From an uncultured Clostridia bacterium (GTDB lineage Bacteria > Bacillota > Clostridia > Oscillospirales > CAG-272): DNA of 37,402 nucleotides. Shown here piece after piece: positions 1 to 7,230 of the stretch. Where the stretch lies: assembly GCA_947628165.1 (NCBI GenBank), contig CANQYV010000009.1, forward strand, positions 1-37,402. Direction: 5' to 3'. Each line of letters starts with the position of its first letter. Position 1 is the first letter of the stretch. The notes below the pieces were generated by a model. It was given only the letters and a program-made list of their open reading frames with translations, made no database searches and was not told the DNA's origin. The position numbers and the translations under genes are program-made.

Positions 1-35
1 GTATATTTTATCCTGAAAAAACGGGAAAACACATA

Positions 36-64
36 TTGACAAGGCACGAGATGTTTGATATAAT
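36..64 (+). promoter_or_regulatory. Sigma-A promoter of tRNA-Thr
   Basis: TTGACA (36-41), a 17-bp spacer and TATAAT (59-64) match the housekeeping consensus exactly. The predicted start lies a few bases before the tRNA, which fits a stable-RNA promoter. Confidence 0.9.
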
Positions 65-79
65 AATGCTCGTCCGAAC

Positions 80-152
80 GCTGCTATGGCTCAGTCGGTA
101 GAGCACATCCTTGGTAAGGATGAGGTCATCAGTTCGATTCTGATTAGCAGCT
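80..152 (+). tRNA. tRNA-Thr (anticodon GGT)
   Basis: The cloverleaf can be drawn by hand: acceptor stem GCTGCTA (80-86) pairs with TAGCAGC (145-151), and the D arm is GCTCAGTCGGTAGAGC. The anticodon stem CATCC/GGATG encloses the loop TTGGTAA, giving anticodon GGT, which reads ACC (Thr). The T arm is ATCAG-TTCGATT-CTGAT. The discriminator base is T and no CCA is encoded, so CCA must be added after transcription. Confidence 0.95.
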
Positions 153-158
153 CGTGAA

Positions 159-200
159 AAGCCCTTGAAAATGCTTGATTTTCAAGGGCTTTGTTTTTTT
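159..200 (+). terminator. Intrinsic terminator after tRNA-Thr, possibly bidirectional
   Basis: AAGCCCTTGAAAAT and ATTTTCAAGGGCTT form a long perfect stem with a 4-5 nt loop, followed by TTGTTTTTTT on the plus strand. On the minus strand the same stem is followed by TTTTC, so it may also end the dlt transcript arriving from the right. Confidence 0.85.
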
Positions 201-257
201 GTTTTTTGCTGTTTGCGTAGTAACCGCGCAGCGGTCGCAGGATTTTATAGCGCCGCG

Positions 258-422
258 TCAGAACTGATTGTAAATAAACTCGGGTGCGGTTGAAAAATCG
301 GCAAGCAGGAGAAAGGCAGCGATCGCTCCCATCATGAAAAGAAACGCCGCTGTACGGCGAATGAACAAATATGTCTCATTCGTCCGCTGTGCCTTTATAA
401 AATTTGTAAACCGCTTTATCAA
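258..422 (-). CDS. dltX: DltX-like small membrane protein of the D-alanylation system
   Basis: This 54-codon ORF is too short for the ORF track. It runs in the +1 frame across the end of dltD and reads (M)IKRFTNFIKAQRTNETYLF, then a hydrophobic segment (about residues 25-41), then the C-terminus APEFIYNQF. DltX proteins are about 50 aa with one membrane span and a conserved FIYN-x-F tail; the tail tyrosine is implicated in passing D-alanine at the DltB/DltD step. The match of tail, size and position beside dltD is what convinces me. The start is uncertain. A TTG at 422 follows an AAAGGATGG stretch within dltD, and a later TTG at 368 would give 36 aa. The ATG that overlaps the dltD stop (ATGA) is in the wrong frame and meets a stop after 15 codons. 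In Bacilli dltX usually precedes dltA, so a position after dltD is different. A non-ATG start or a small indel are both possible. Confidence 0.75.
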   Translation of the reverse strand: MIKRFTNFIKAQRTNETYLFIRRTAAFLFMMGAIAAFLLLADFSTAPEFIYNQF

Positions 423-1566
423 TATAGACCCATCCTTTCCATCCCAAGTGCATTATGTCTTGAAGAAAATAAGGCTCATATTCCTTATCCGAAAAATCCG
501 CGAGCCGGACGCCGTATTCGCTGCAAATGCCGCGGATCTTCCGATAGTACGCCTCGCGGTCCTCCTTCTTCCAGCCTATGTGGTCGTACCACAGGCCGTG
601 CACGGGAACACTGACAAGCATCGGCTCGATCCCCGTCTCTCTGCAAACGTCAAGGAAGAGGCGCAGATCGTCGTACTCCTTTGAGACCAAGTAGCTCTCA
701 TTTACGGAGCTGTTCTTTGTTTCATCAAAGGAGTCTTTGACATATGTGTTGTAGTAGTTGTCGTATATGCCGAGGTCGTTTGTCGTGCAGGAGGCTTTGC
801 CCTCGCTTTCAGCAGCGGCCATCTTTTCGCTCCAGTCAACAGAGCCGACGTTGAGAAGCGGCCCCTCCGCTTTGTCCGACGGCAGTTTGTAAAGCTCGAG
901 ATTTAAAAGGAAGAGCCGCTTGTAATTCATAAACAGATCGTATGTTCCCATCTCTATATGGGTGAACGGATCGAGGGTGTGCATGAGATAGACCGCCCTG
1001 TATTTCTCTACGCGCGCCTTCTGGCTTTCGTCAGCAGACAAAAGCTCGAGCACCCGCTCCGTCACGGCGGTTTTTGTTTCGCAAGATATTTTGGGGTTCT
1101 TTATGAAGTCTGCGTATATGCTCTCCGAGAAACGGCTCGAGTATATCTCGGACGAAAGATGCTCCTTTGTGAACCACTGGGGCGAAAGGATAAGAACCGC
1201 CTTCCCGCACGGGATATCGTCCGCGATGGCGCCGAGCACCATTGCGTGGTGCAGGCTCTGCATGTAGCCGCGCCCTATCAGTATCATGTTGAAATCCGAG
1301 CTGCCGTTTCGGAACATTACTGAGGGGTGCGCGGAATTTGTCAGGACGGAGGACGAGTATGAAAGCTCTGAGGAGCCGAGCACCGGTATCGCGCCATCAT
1401 TCAGAACCATATTCAGAGCATATTCGCAGGAGTTGCGGACATCCTCGTTGAAATACGCCATCGCATGCTTTTTGTCCGCGACGCGCCGCCTCATTAAAAG
1501 GCCTCCCGCGGCACAAGATGAAAGGAGCATCAGGAGCGCAAGCGCAAACGACAGCAGCTTTTTCAT
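376..1566 (-). CDS. dltD: DltD, teichoic acid D-alanyl transfer protein
   Basis: 396 aa, the usual size of DltD, an extracytoplasmic membrane-anchored protein needed for the final D-alanine transfer to lipoteichoic acid. The N-terminus MKKLLSFALALLMLLSSCAAG is a membrane anchor or signal segment. The SGNH-like catalytic elements are visible: GSSELSYSS near residue 64 carries the candidate nucleophile serine, and the C-terminal DIMHLGWKGW carries the Asp/His pair. The start overlaps the dltC stop by 4 nt (ATGA), which implies translational coupling. Its last 47 nt overlap the dltX-like ORF in another frame. Confidence 0.95.
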   Translation of the reverse strand: MKKLLSFALALLMLLSSCAAGGLLMRRRVADKKHAMAYFNEDVRNSCEYALNMVLNDGAIPVLGSSELSYSSSVLTNSAHPSVMFRNGSSDFNMILIGRGYMQSLHHAMVLGAIADDIPCGKAVLILSPQWFTKEHLSSEIYSSRFSESIYADFIKNPKISCETKTAVTERVLELLSADESQKARVEKYRAVYLMHTLDPFTHIEMGTYDLFMNYKRLFLLNLELYKLPSDKAEGPLLNVGSVDWSEKMAAAESEGKASCTTNDLGIYDNYYNTYVKDSFDETKNSSVNESYLVSKEYDDLRLFLDVCRETGIEPMLVSVPVHGLWYDHIGWKKEDREAYYRKIRGICSEYGVRLADFSDKEYEPYFLQDIMHLGWKGWVYIDKAVYKFYKGTADE

Positions 1567-1799
1567 TTGTTGAGCCTCGACCTTACGCTCTCTATGATCT
1601 TGCGCGGCGTCCCGAGCTCCGCTCTGTCGACCTCGGACGGTGCGATGATGACGCCGAAATTATCCTCTATGGCAACAAGGATCTCGGTGAAGGTAAGCGA
1701 GTCGACAAGACCCGTTTCAAAAAGATCTATATCTTCGTTCTCCTTTACGATGTCGTCGTCGCATATCTCTGCGAGCAGATCAAGTATTTTGGTTTCCAT
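1563..1799 (-). CDS. dltC: DltC, D-alanyl carrier protein
   Basis: 78 aa acyl-carrier-type protein. Ser34 in LFETGLVDSLTF is the expected 4'-phosphopantetheine attachment site, matching the family pattern of a DS pair inside a helical bundle. DltA loads it with D-alanine, and DltB/DltD then take the residue for export. It starts 15 nt after the dltB stop with an AAGGAAGG-like ribosome site (AGGGAAGG region) and overlaps dltD by 4 nt. Confidence 0.95.
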   Translation of the reverse strand: METKILDLLAEICDDDIVKENEDIDLFETGLVDSLTFTEILVAIEDNFGVIIAPSEVDRAELGTPRKIIESVRSRLNK

Positions 1800-1813
1800 T
1801 TTTGTCCCTTCCT

Positions 1814-2992
1814 TTAATTAAGTTTTGCCGCCGCCGCGTGCAGAACGGCCTTTAGATGTCCGGAGAAGATCAAAAAGCCGAGCATGACAAGATTGAGAGT
1901 CACAAACCACGACAGCATGCGATACCATGCTTTATTTTTGTTTTTCCTGTAGAATGAGGATTTTTTTCTGTATACTTCGGTCACGGAGAGAAGAACGCCG
2001 TGGTAAATGCCGTACACGATATAATGCGCCTCGAGCCCGTGCCATATTCCCATGACGGTCATATTGAGCATGAGCCCGACAGAGGCGCCGACAAGTCTGT
2101 CTGAAAAGCGCTTTTTACGGATCGAGTCCATCATAAATCTTGTGAATATGAAATCGCGGAACCATGATGACAGCGTGATATGCCACCTGTTCCAGAAGTC
2201 TGTCATATCGACGCTTAAAAAGGGCTTATTAAAGTTGTCGGGCATCCTTATGCCGAGAATATAGCTTGTGCCGACGGCCATCGCGCTGTAACCGGCAAAG
2301 TCGAAGAACATATAAAAGCCGTAAACATACGCATATCCCGCGACATACAGCGGCGTATATCTGTTTTCAAAAAAGTGCGTCAGAACAGTGTAAAAGACCG
2401 CCGAGCAGACGATCTTGTAGAACATCCCGAGCACTAATTTGTAAAGCCCGGAGCCGAGCAGCTCCCTGTATTCGGCGGGAGAGAGCGCGGTCTCGTCGTC
2501 TTCTGCGAAGCGGCGGCTCCTGTCTATCGGGCCAGAGCTGAGAGTCGGGAAGAAGAGGATAAAGCTTATAAATGTGACCTCGTTTATCTCCTTTATCACA
2601 CCGTCATACGTCTCGATAACGGTCTGTATCACGCGGAAGCAGATATAGGAGATGCCGAGAAAGCCGAAGATGTTTCCGCCCCAAAGGCCGCTTACCTTGT
2701 AAATTACGAGCGGCAGGAGCGCAGACGCGACCGCGCATCCGTATATATACCGGTTTCTATTGTATTTTGTCCTCAGAAAAAGATATGACTTGACAAGAAG
2801 GACGGAGCCTGCGGCGTATATCAGAAGATACAGGAGCTGCGAGGGAGAGCCGCCGTATACCCACCATATGAAGAAGGCGGTCAGAAGCAGGCGGTAATAC
2901 CGCAGCTTTTTGCCCATAAGCCCAATCACGACGGCGGGTATTAAAAGAATGAACAGACAGACGAAAAACCGGTATCCGGAGAAAAAGCTCAT
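1814..2992 (-). CDS. dltB: DltB, MBOAT-family D-alanyl transferase
   Basis: 392 aa polytopic membrane protein of the MBOAT family. It carries the family's functional region NRWHITLSSWFRDFIF (about residues 265-285) and the invariant histidine region GIWHGLEAHYIVYGIYHG (about residues 325-345). Multiple hydrophobic spans run from the N-terminus. DltB takes D-alanine from DltC at the cytoplasmic face and passes it across the membrane. The ATG overlaps the dltA stop by 4 nt. Placement between dltA and dltC is the canonical order. Confidence 0.95.
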   Translation of the reverse strand: MSFFSGYRFFVCLFILLIPAVVIGLMGKKLRYYRLLLTAFFIWWVYGGSPSQLLYLLIYAAGSVLLVKSYLFLRTKYNRNRYIYGCAVASALLPLVIYKVSGLWGGNIFGFLGISYICFRVIQTVIETYDGVIKEINEVTFISFILFFPTLSSGPIDRSRRFAEDDETALSPAEYRELLGSGLYKLVLGMFYKIVCSAVFYTVLTHFFENRYTPLYVAGYAYVYGFYMFFDFAGYSAMAVGTSYILGIRMPDNFNKPFLSVDMTDFWNRWHITLSSWFRDFIFTRFMMDSIRKKRFSDRLVGASVGLMLNMTVMGIWHGLEAHYIVYGIYHGVLLSVTEVYRKKSSFYRKNKNKAWYRMLSWFVTLNLVMLGFLIFSGHLKAVLHAAAAKLN

Positions 2993-4521
2993 GCGCGCAT
3001 CCCTCCCAGCGCCCGCCTGTCGACCTTCCCGTTGTCTGTGCGGGGAAGCGCGTCGACAAATACGAACTTTTTGGGGATCATGTAGTCAGGAACGTATTTC
3101 CTCAGCATTGAGCGGAGCTTTTGCGAATACTGAAAATCGTCGGCGTCGGACCTGTCGGCGGCAACGTATGCCGAAATGCTCCTGACCTGCCCGTCTCTGT
3201 ATACGGGCAGGACCGCCGCCTGACGCACGCCCGGGAGCTTCATTATATTGCTCTCTATATCCTCAAGCTCTATTCGGTATCCGTGGAGCTTTATCTGAAA
3301 ATCAAGGCGGCCGCAGTAGAAGATCCATCCGTTCTGCCTGTATCCTTTGTCGCCGGTGTGGTACAGGCGGCAGCTTTTTCCGTCGATTTCATATGTCCCG
3401 AAGACCTTTTCCGTCAGCTCCGGCTTGTTAAGATATCCGATGCTCACGGTGTCGCCTGCTATGACGATCTCGCCCTTCTCGCCGTCCCGAAGGATCCGTC
3501 CGGCCTCATCCATTATGAAGATCCGGGTCCCCGGTTTTTCGCGTCCGACCGGCAGCGGAGACCATTCCGCGTTTACCTCCGGGGTGATGTTCACCTCGGT
3601 CACGGCGACGGTCGATTCCGTCGGACCGTATGTGTTTACGACGACGGCCTTCGGAAAGCGGCGCATAAGCTCGCCTGCCGTGCGATTTGTCAGCGTCTCG
3701 CCGCAGAACAGAAACTTCTCAAGCTGGGGCAGCAGCGCTTCCGAAAAACGCTCGTCGGAAAGACAGACGTCGGCAAACGACGGCGTTGACACCCACACGT
3801 TCGCGGATGATTTTTCGAGCGCGCGGAAGAGTGCGGCTGTGCTGCTCTGCACCGCCTTGTCAAGCGCCGCGAGCGTGCCTCCGGAGAAAAGAGAGAGGTA
3901 GAGATCCATGACGGAAAGGTCGAAGGAAAACGGCGCCTGATTGATGAAGGTATAATGCTTTTCGGGGTCAAGTCCGCCTCCGAGCGTTTTTGCCCACATA
4001 AGATAGTTGTCAAGGCACTCGCATGTGATCTGCACTCCTTTCGGCGTGCCGGTGCTGCCGGACGTGAAGATGATGTAGAACACGTCGTCGGAGAGGACAG
4101 GCGACAGCGTGACAGGCTCGGACGGGCTCGTGCGGCATATTTCCGCAATTTCGTCCCCGGTGACGATGCCTTCCCGCTCAAACGGAAACGGCTCCGTTGA
4201 AAGGATGCAGGGCGGCGCGACCTCATCGACGATGGCGGCGACTCTGCTTGCCGGGACGGAGATATCTATCGGGCAATATGCGTGACCGGATTTTACGCAG
4301 GCAAGAAAGCATACGATCATATACGGGCTCTTGTGCCCATAAACGACTATAGGCGCTCTGCCCGAAACACGTCCTGCTATGTAAGCGGCAAGATTGTCCG
4401 AATATTCCGCGAGCTGCCCCCAGAGCAGCGAATCGGTTTTGCTGTCATTAAGTCCGATTTGGCAGTAAGCGGTTCTTTGGGGAAAGCGTGCTGCGTTTTT
4501 TGATATTTCTTCTAAAATCAT
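2989..4521 (-). CDS. dltA: DltA, D-alanine--D-alanyl carrier protein ligase
   Basis: 510 aa adenylation enzyme that activates D-alanine with ATP and loads it onto DltC. ANL-superfamily signatures are present in order: the A3 loop FYIIFTSGSTGTPKG, the A5 motif NTYGPTESTVAVTE, the A7 motif LYHTGDKGY, and the C-terminal A10 motif NGKVDRRAL with its catalytic lysine. Length is standard. The ribosome-binding site is weak (GAGCTCAAA before ATG). It is the first gene of the operon and is preceded by a leader of about 370 nt starting at the promoter near 4900. Confidence 0.95.
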   Translation of the reverse strand: MILEEISKNAARFPQRTAYCQIGLNDSKTDSLLWGQLAEYSDNLAAYIAGRVSGRAPIVVYGHKSPYMIVCFLACVKSGHAYCPIDISVPASRVAAIVDEVAPPCILSTEPFPFEREGIVTGDEIAEICRTSPSEPVTLSPVLSDDVFYIIFTSGSTGTPKGVQITCECLDNYLMWAKTLGGGLDPEKHYTFINQAPFSFDLSVMDLYLSLFSGGTLAALDKAVQSSTAALFRALEKSSANVWVSTPSFADVCLSDERFSEALLPQLEKFLFCGETLTNRTAGELMRRFPKAVVVNTYGPTESTVAVTEVNITPEVNAEWSPLPVGREKPGTRIFIMDEAGRILRDGEKGEIVIAGDTVSIGYLNKPELTEKVFGTYEIDGKSCRLYHTGDKGYRQNGWIFYCGRLDFQIKLHGYRIELEDIESNIMKLPGVRQAAVLPVYRDGQVRSISAYVAADRSDADDFQYSQKLRSMLRKYVPDYMIPKKFVFVDALPRTDNGKVDRRALGGMRA

Positions 4522-4892
4522 TTTGAGCTCGATTCTGCCGCAGCGCGGCGGCGCAGATATAGTATTATGGGAGTTGGTTTTTCGGCCGTAAAGGCGGAGA
4601 CGGGAGCGAGGTTGACCTGCTTGCTTTCACGATTTCACGCTGCATTCTCCTAAAACGATGTTCACCGCGATTTGCAAATTTTATACAGTCATTTTTGAGT
4701 TCGGACGTTTCGGGAAAAAACTGGGCGAGAGCCCGCGCCGGCGCCGCCTTCGTTTTTAAGGTATTTCGTCGCATATAAAAGCGATTGCGGTGACAAGCAT
4801 ATGCTTTATTGCCGCTTGCCGCCAAAAATGTTTTTGTTTAAAGCCGCGTATTGAATATAAATCAGCTTTTATTTCTAATACTTTCTTTAAAC
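4522..4892 (-). other. Long 5' leader of the dlt operon
   Basis: The only strong promoter for dltA lies at 4899-4927, which leaves roughly 370 nt of untranslated leader. I recognise no known riboswitch or T-box in it. The 86-codon ORF of the track here (TTG start near 4825) has no convincing composition or motif, and I do not call it. The leader may hold an RNA control element or simply a second, weaker promoter. Confidence 0.4.
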
Positions 4893-4898
4893 GCAACG

Positions 4899-4927
4899 AT
4901 TATATCATATACTTGAATTAAAATCAA
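4899..4927 (-). promoter_or_regulatory. Sigma-A promoter of the dlt operon
   Basis: Read on the minus strand: TTGATT (4927-4922), a spacer of exactly 17 bp, and a perfect TATAAT (4904-4899). It points at dltA. The -35 box lies inside a 9-bp inverted repeat. Confidence 0.8.
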
Positions 4928-4932
4928 GTATA
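4908..4932. promoter_or_regulatory. Inverted repeat, candidate operator on the dlt promoter
   Basis: TATACTTGA-ATTAAAA-TCAAGTATA is a perfect 9-bp inverted repeat with a 7-nt AT-rich spacer. It covers the dlt -35 box and part of its spacer, and ends 34 bp before the start of the divergent XRE gene. A dimeric helix-turn-helix protein bound here would block dlt transcription and could also regulate its own gene. This function is inferred from position only. Confidence 0.6.
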
Positions 4933-4966
4933 AAGGACTTTTTTTTACTAAAAAGAAACTTTTATT

Positions 4967-5332
4967 ATGACAGAACCTTTTGATTTCGGTACGGCGCTGC
5001 GAAATTTACGCAGAGAGCGCGGGTATACGCAGAAAAAACTTGCCGAGGTGCTCAAACTGTCGGAAACAACGATAAGTAAGTACGAGAGCAACACGGCGGT
5101 CCCGTCGTTTGAGACGGTGTGCGAGATCGCGGCATGGTTTCATGTGTCGCTCGACATCCTTGCGGGCGGCGTTCCGCCGGAAACGCTTTTGCTGACGGGG
5201 CTTGACAGGGATCAGGTCGAAATAATGAGAGCGTTGGCGGACGCTTTTGCGGAGAAAAACGGGCTCCGCGAAAAGACAGCCTTGAGTAAGCGCTATGAGC
5301 TGCTCGGAAGGATAACGTCAAGTCTTATCTGA
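4967..5332 (+). CDS. XRE-family transcriptional regulator next to the dlt operon
   Basis: 121 aa. Residues 8-62 form a Cro/cI-type helix-turn-helix: LRNLRRERGYTQKKLAEVLKLSETTISKYESNTAVPSFETVCEIAAWFHVSLDILAGG. The short C-terminal helical tail (RDQVEIMRALADAF) may serve in dimerisation. It is divergent from dltA, with a 9-bp palindrome lying between the two genes. Known regulators of dlt operons belong mostly to two-component or SigX/LiaR-type systems, so an XRE control protein here would be less usual. The ribosome site is weak (AAAGAAAC). The function in dlt control is inferred from position. Confidence 0.85.
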   Translation: MTEPFDFGTALRNLRRERGYTQKKLAEVLKLSETTISKYESNTAVPSFETVCEIAAWFHVSLDILAGGVPPETLLLTGLDRDQVEIMRALADAFAEKNGLREKTALSKRYELLGRITSSLI

Positions 5333-5345
5333 TCGTATCCGAACG

Positions 5346-5389
5346 CAAAAAAAGCCGACCCGTCTGTTGCGGCAAACGGGCCGGCTTTC
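5346..5389 (-). terminator. Intrinsic terminator reading minus strand
   Basis: On the minus strand AAAGCCGGCCCGT...ACGGGTCGGCTTT forms a stem with one mismatch, followed by TTTTTTTGCG. It is about 110 nt downstream of the PH-domain gene. It may also stop the convergent XRE transcript, but there is no U-run on the plus strand. Confidence 0.75.
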
Positions 5390-5499
5390 GGTATTGTTGA
5401 AGTATAGGGTAATAATGCGCGTCGGAGATCGGGCGGTTGCGAGCGGCTGCAGCCGTTTACGCTCCCGACATGCGGCGTCCCTCGGCGCTGAAAAATCTT

Positions 5500-5871
5500 T
5501 CAGAGTATATGTTCCGAGATGGCGCGGCAGACGGAGACTATGTCGGAGTTTCCGGAGAACTCGAAGCGGACGCGGCCGAGCCCCGTGAAGTACAGCTCGA
5601 GCACGCTGTCATACCCGAGAACGCCTGCGGTCTCTATCGAATATACCGTCACGCGAGAGTACGGCATGGAGGTCATTTCGCGGCGCGTGCCCGTCATGCC
5701 CTGCTTGTTTACGGAGATTATGCGTTTGTTTGTGAACGCGACAAAATCGCGGATGGAAGAGTATGTGTCTATGACGGTCTCGTCCTCCGTCAGGAGCGCA
5801 TCTATGTCCTGCTCGCGCGTCTTCTGGTCGCGGTGGAGCTTTATGACGGCGCCGTTTTTGAAATCGAGCAT
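5500..5871 (-). CDS. Bacterial PH-domain protein
   Basis: 123 aa, soluble, with no signal peptide. The pattern (EDETVIDTYSSIRDFVAFTNKRIISVNKQGMTGTRREMTSMPYSRVTVYSIETAGVLGYDSVLELYFTGLGRVRFEFSG) matches the bacterial Pleckstrin-homology-like family (bPH_1): alternating beta strands, the phrase FTNKRII, and a final helix (DIVSVCRAISEHIL). The biological role of this family is not well defined. The start is supported by AAAGGAAG at suitable spacing and by a consensus promoter upstream. It is monocistronic, flanked by terminators. Confidence 0.8.
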   Translation of the reverse strand: MLDFKNGAVIKLHRDQKTREQDIDALLTEDETVIDTYSSIRDFVAFTNKRIISVNKQGMTGTRREMTSMPYSRVTVYSIETAGVLGYDSVLELYFTGLGRVRFEFSGNSDIVSVCRAISEHIL

Positions 5872-5933
5872 TTTGATTATACTTCCTTTCCATAAAAGTT
5901 CATGCCGCGGCCGTCTTTAGCGTCCGCAAAATA

Positions 5934-5962
5934 ATTATATCACCGCTCGGCGCCCCAGTCAA
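5934..5962 (-). promoter_or_regulatory. Sigma-A promoter of the PH-domain gene
   Basis: Minus strand: TTGACT (5962-5957), 17-bp spacer, TATAAT (5939-5934). It sits directly after the terminator of the preceding minus-strand gene. Confidence 0.8.
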
Positions 5963-5964
5963 CG

Positions 5965-5993
5965 AAAAAATCCCGCGGAATGCCTCCGCGGGA
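5965..5993 (-). terminator. Intrinsic terminator of the glycine-rich membrane protein gene
   Basis: Minus strand CCCGCGGA-GGCAT-TCCGCGGG forms an 8-bp GC-rich stem followed by ATTTTTTCG. Confidence 0.85.
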
Positions 5994-6011
5994 GCATATG
6001 GTGCGTCAAGA

Positions 6012-6488
6012 TCACGAGCCTGCGGTGCCCTTCGGCAAAAGCGCGATGATGAGCACGATTACTGCGAGCGCGATTATGATGGCGATGATTATGCCGACGG
6101 TGGCGGAGTTTTCGGAGTCCGTAACGCCGAGCACCTCGCCCTCCTCGTCAAACGTCTCGTCAAAGTCGTCAACGTCACCGGCGCCGTTCATGGCGTCCTC
6201 GCGCCCTCTGTCGCCGTATGAGGGACTGCCGCCCGCCTCGCCGCCGCCGTTTGCCGCGGGGGAGTTGTAGTTCTCGCCCTGACGTCCGCCGACGTTGCCT
6301 TCGTTTCCGCCTATGCCTGCGTCCCCTTCCGGCATCATTCCGAACGGCTCGGGAGCGCCAGCCCCTGCCGACCAATCAACGGCGAGCACCGCCGAGGTGA
6401 GCGCGGAGAGGCAAAACGAGACAATAATCAATGCCGAGACCGTCCGCACGGTACGAAGCAGAGTTTTTTTACTGTATCCTTTTCTCAT
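6012..6488 (-). CDS. Secreted or membrane-anchored glycine-rich protein, function unknown
   Basis: 158 aa. The N-terminus is basic (MRKGYSKKTLLRTVR) and followed by a hydrophobic stretch ending in SAVLAVD, a likely signal peptide. Residues about 40-100 are low-complexity, rich in Gly, Asn, Pro and Glu. An acidic patch (DVDDFDETFDEEGE) precedes a C-terminal hydrophobic helix (ATVGIIIAIIIALAVIVLIIALL) and a short tail. This suggests an extracellular linker anchored by a C-terminal helix. I do not recognise a family. It is a single gene with its own terminator, divergent from the RNHCP gene. Confidence 0.65.
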   Translation of the reverse strand: MRKGYSKKTLLRTVRTVSALIIVSFCLSALTSAVLAVDWSAGAGAPEPFGMMPEGDAGIGGNEGNVGGRQGENYNSPAANGGGEAGGSPSYGDRGREDAMNGAGDVDDFDETFDEEGEVLGVTDSENSATVGIIIAIIIALAVIVLIIALLPKGTAGS

Positions 6489-6502
6489 AAGACTTTTTTG
6501 AG

Positions 6503-6531
6503 TTGTCCTTTCCGAAAAAATGTTGTATAAT
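6503..6531 (+). promoter_or_regulatory. Sigma-A promoter of the RNHCP gene
   Basis: TTGTCC (6503-6508), 17-bp spacer, TATAAT (6526-6531). The leader after it holds a short GGGC-TTGC-GCCC hairpin and an AGGAAAAC ribosome site. Confidence 0.7.
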
Positions 6532-6633
6532 CGATATAAGGGCTTGCGCCCGCAACATTATTTTTCCTCCGCCGGTCGAAAAAATACTGCCGTTTGGAAA
6601 GGAAAGGCCGGAAAAGTCAGGAAAACTTATAAT

Positions 6634-6966
6634 ATGAGTATGGATGAAAAAAGGTTCAGAAAAAACGACAGCGGGTTCGTGTGCGCGAACTGCGGGCTCT
6701 TGGTAGAGCCGCTCGGTTACACGTCACGCAATCACTGTCCGCGCTGCCTGTGCTCGCTCCACGTCGACATCAACCCCGGGGACAGGGCAGCCGAATGCGG
6801 CGGAATAATGCGCCCCGTTAAGGTCGAGCCCGACGCGAGGAGGGGGTATATTATCACGCACCGGTGCGAGAAGTGCGGCCACGAGAGCCGAAACCGCGCG
6901 GCACACGAGGCTCCGGTCCAGCCCGACGACATAGACCTTTTGATCTCGCTGACGCGGGCGGAGTGA
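6634..6966 (+). CDS. RNHCP-domain zinc-ribbon protein
   Basis: 110 aa from the ATG at 6634. The longer ORF of the track starts within the promoter and is rejected. The protein contains the diagnostic sequence RNHCPRC, with CANCG before it and HRCEKCGHESRNR after it, giving several CxxC zinc-binding pairs. RNHCP proteins are small zinc-ribbon proteins of unknown molecular role, common in Bacillota and Actinobacteria. The gene is alone behind its own promoter and converges with the ribbon-helix-helix gene. Confidence 0.85.
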   Translation: MSMDEKRFRKNDSGFVCANCGLLVEPLGYTSRNHCPRCLCSLHVDINPGDRAAECGGIMRPVKVEPDARRGYIITHRCEKCGHESRNRAAHEAPVQPDDIDLLISLTRAE

Positions 6967-6983
6967 GGAAGCCTGAAGGGGAG

Positions 6984-7190
6984 TTATTTTTCCTCGCCGG
7001 AGCTTTTTTCAATATCGCGGAGCGCGTCGGCGGGGATTTTTCCGTGAACGCGCTCATAGTAGGCGATGTTCTGGCGGAGAAGAAATATGATATGGTTATT
7101 CGGCGTCCTGTGCTCGGCGTTTGCGATGTAGAGCAGCTTGCCGTAGAGCTCGGGGCTGAGCCTCAGAGTGTATTCTTTGTCATTTTTCAT
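6984..7190 (-). CDS. Arc/CopG-like ribbon-helix-helix protein
   Basis: 68 aa from ATG at 7190. GAGGTG six bases upstream is the ribosome site, so the GTG at 7199 used by the track is less likely. The segment EYTLRLSPELYGKLLYIANAEHRTPNNHIIFLLRQNIAYYERVHG has the beta strand plus two helices of an Arc-type DNA-binding dimer. It is divergent from ppa with only 40 bp between starts, so both promoters must overlap. No toxin partner is adjacent. Confidence 0.75.
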   Translation of the reverse strand: MKNDKEYTLRLSPELYGKLLYIANAEHRTPNNHIIFLLRQNIAYYERVHGKIPADALRDIEKSSGEEK

Positions 7191-7230
7191 TTTGTGCACC
7201 TCGAAATTTTATAATAAGGGAGAGAAAAAG

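Noticed and set aside
80-260. Possible integration site at the tRNA-Thr gene
   Set aside because: No duplicated tRNA end, integrase or mobile gene is seen nearby.
4565-4825. 86-codon minus-strand ORF in the dlt leader
   Set aside because: TTG start, no ribosome site, no recognisable motif and basic, Arg-rich composition typical of a chance ORF.
7210-7215. TATAAT just before ppa as a -10 box
   Set aside because: No -35 at the proper distance, and transcription would start inside the ribosome site.
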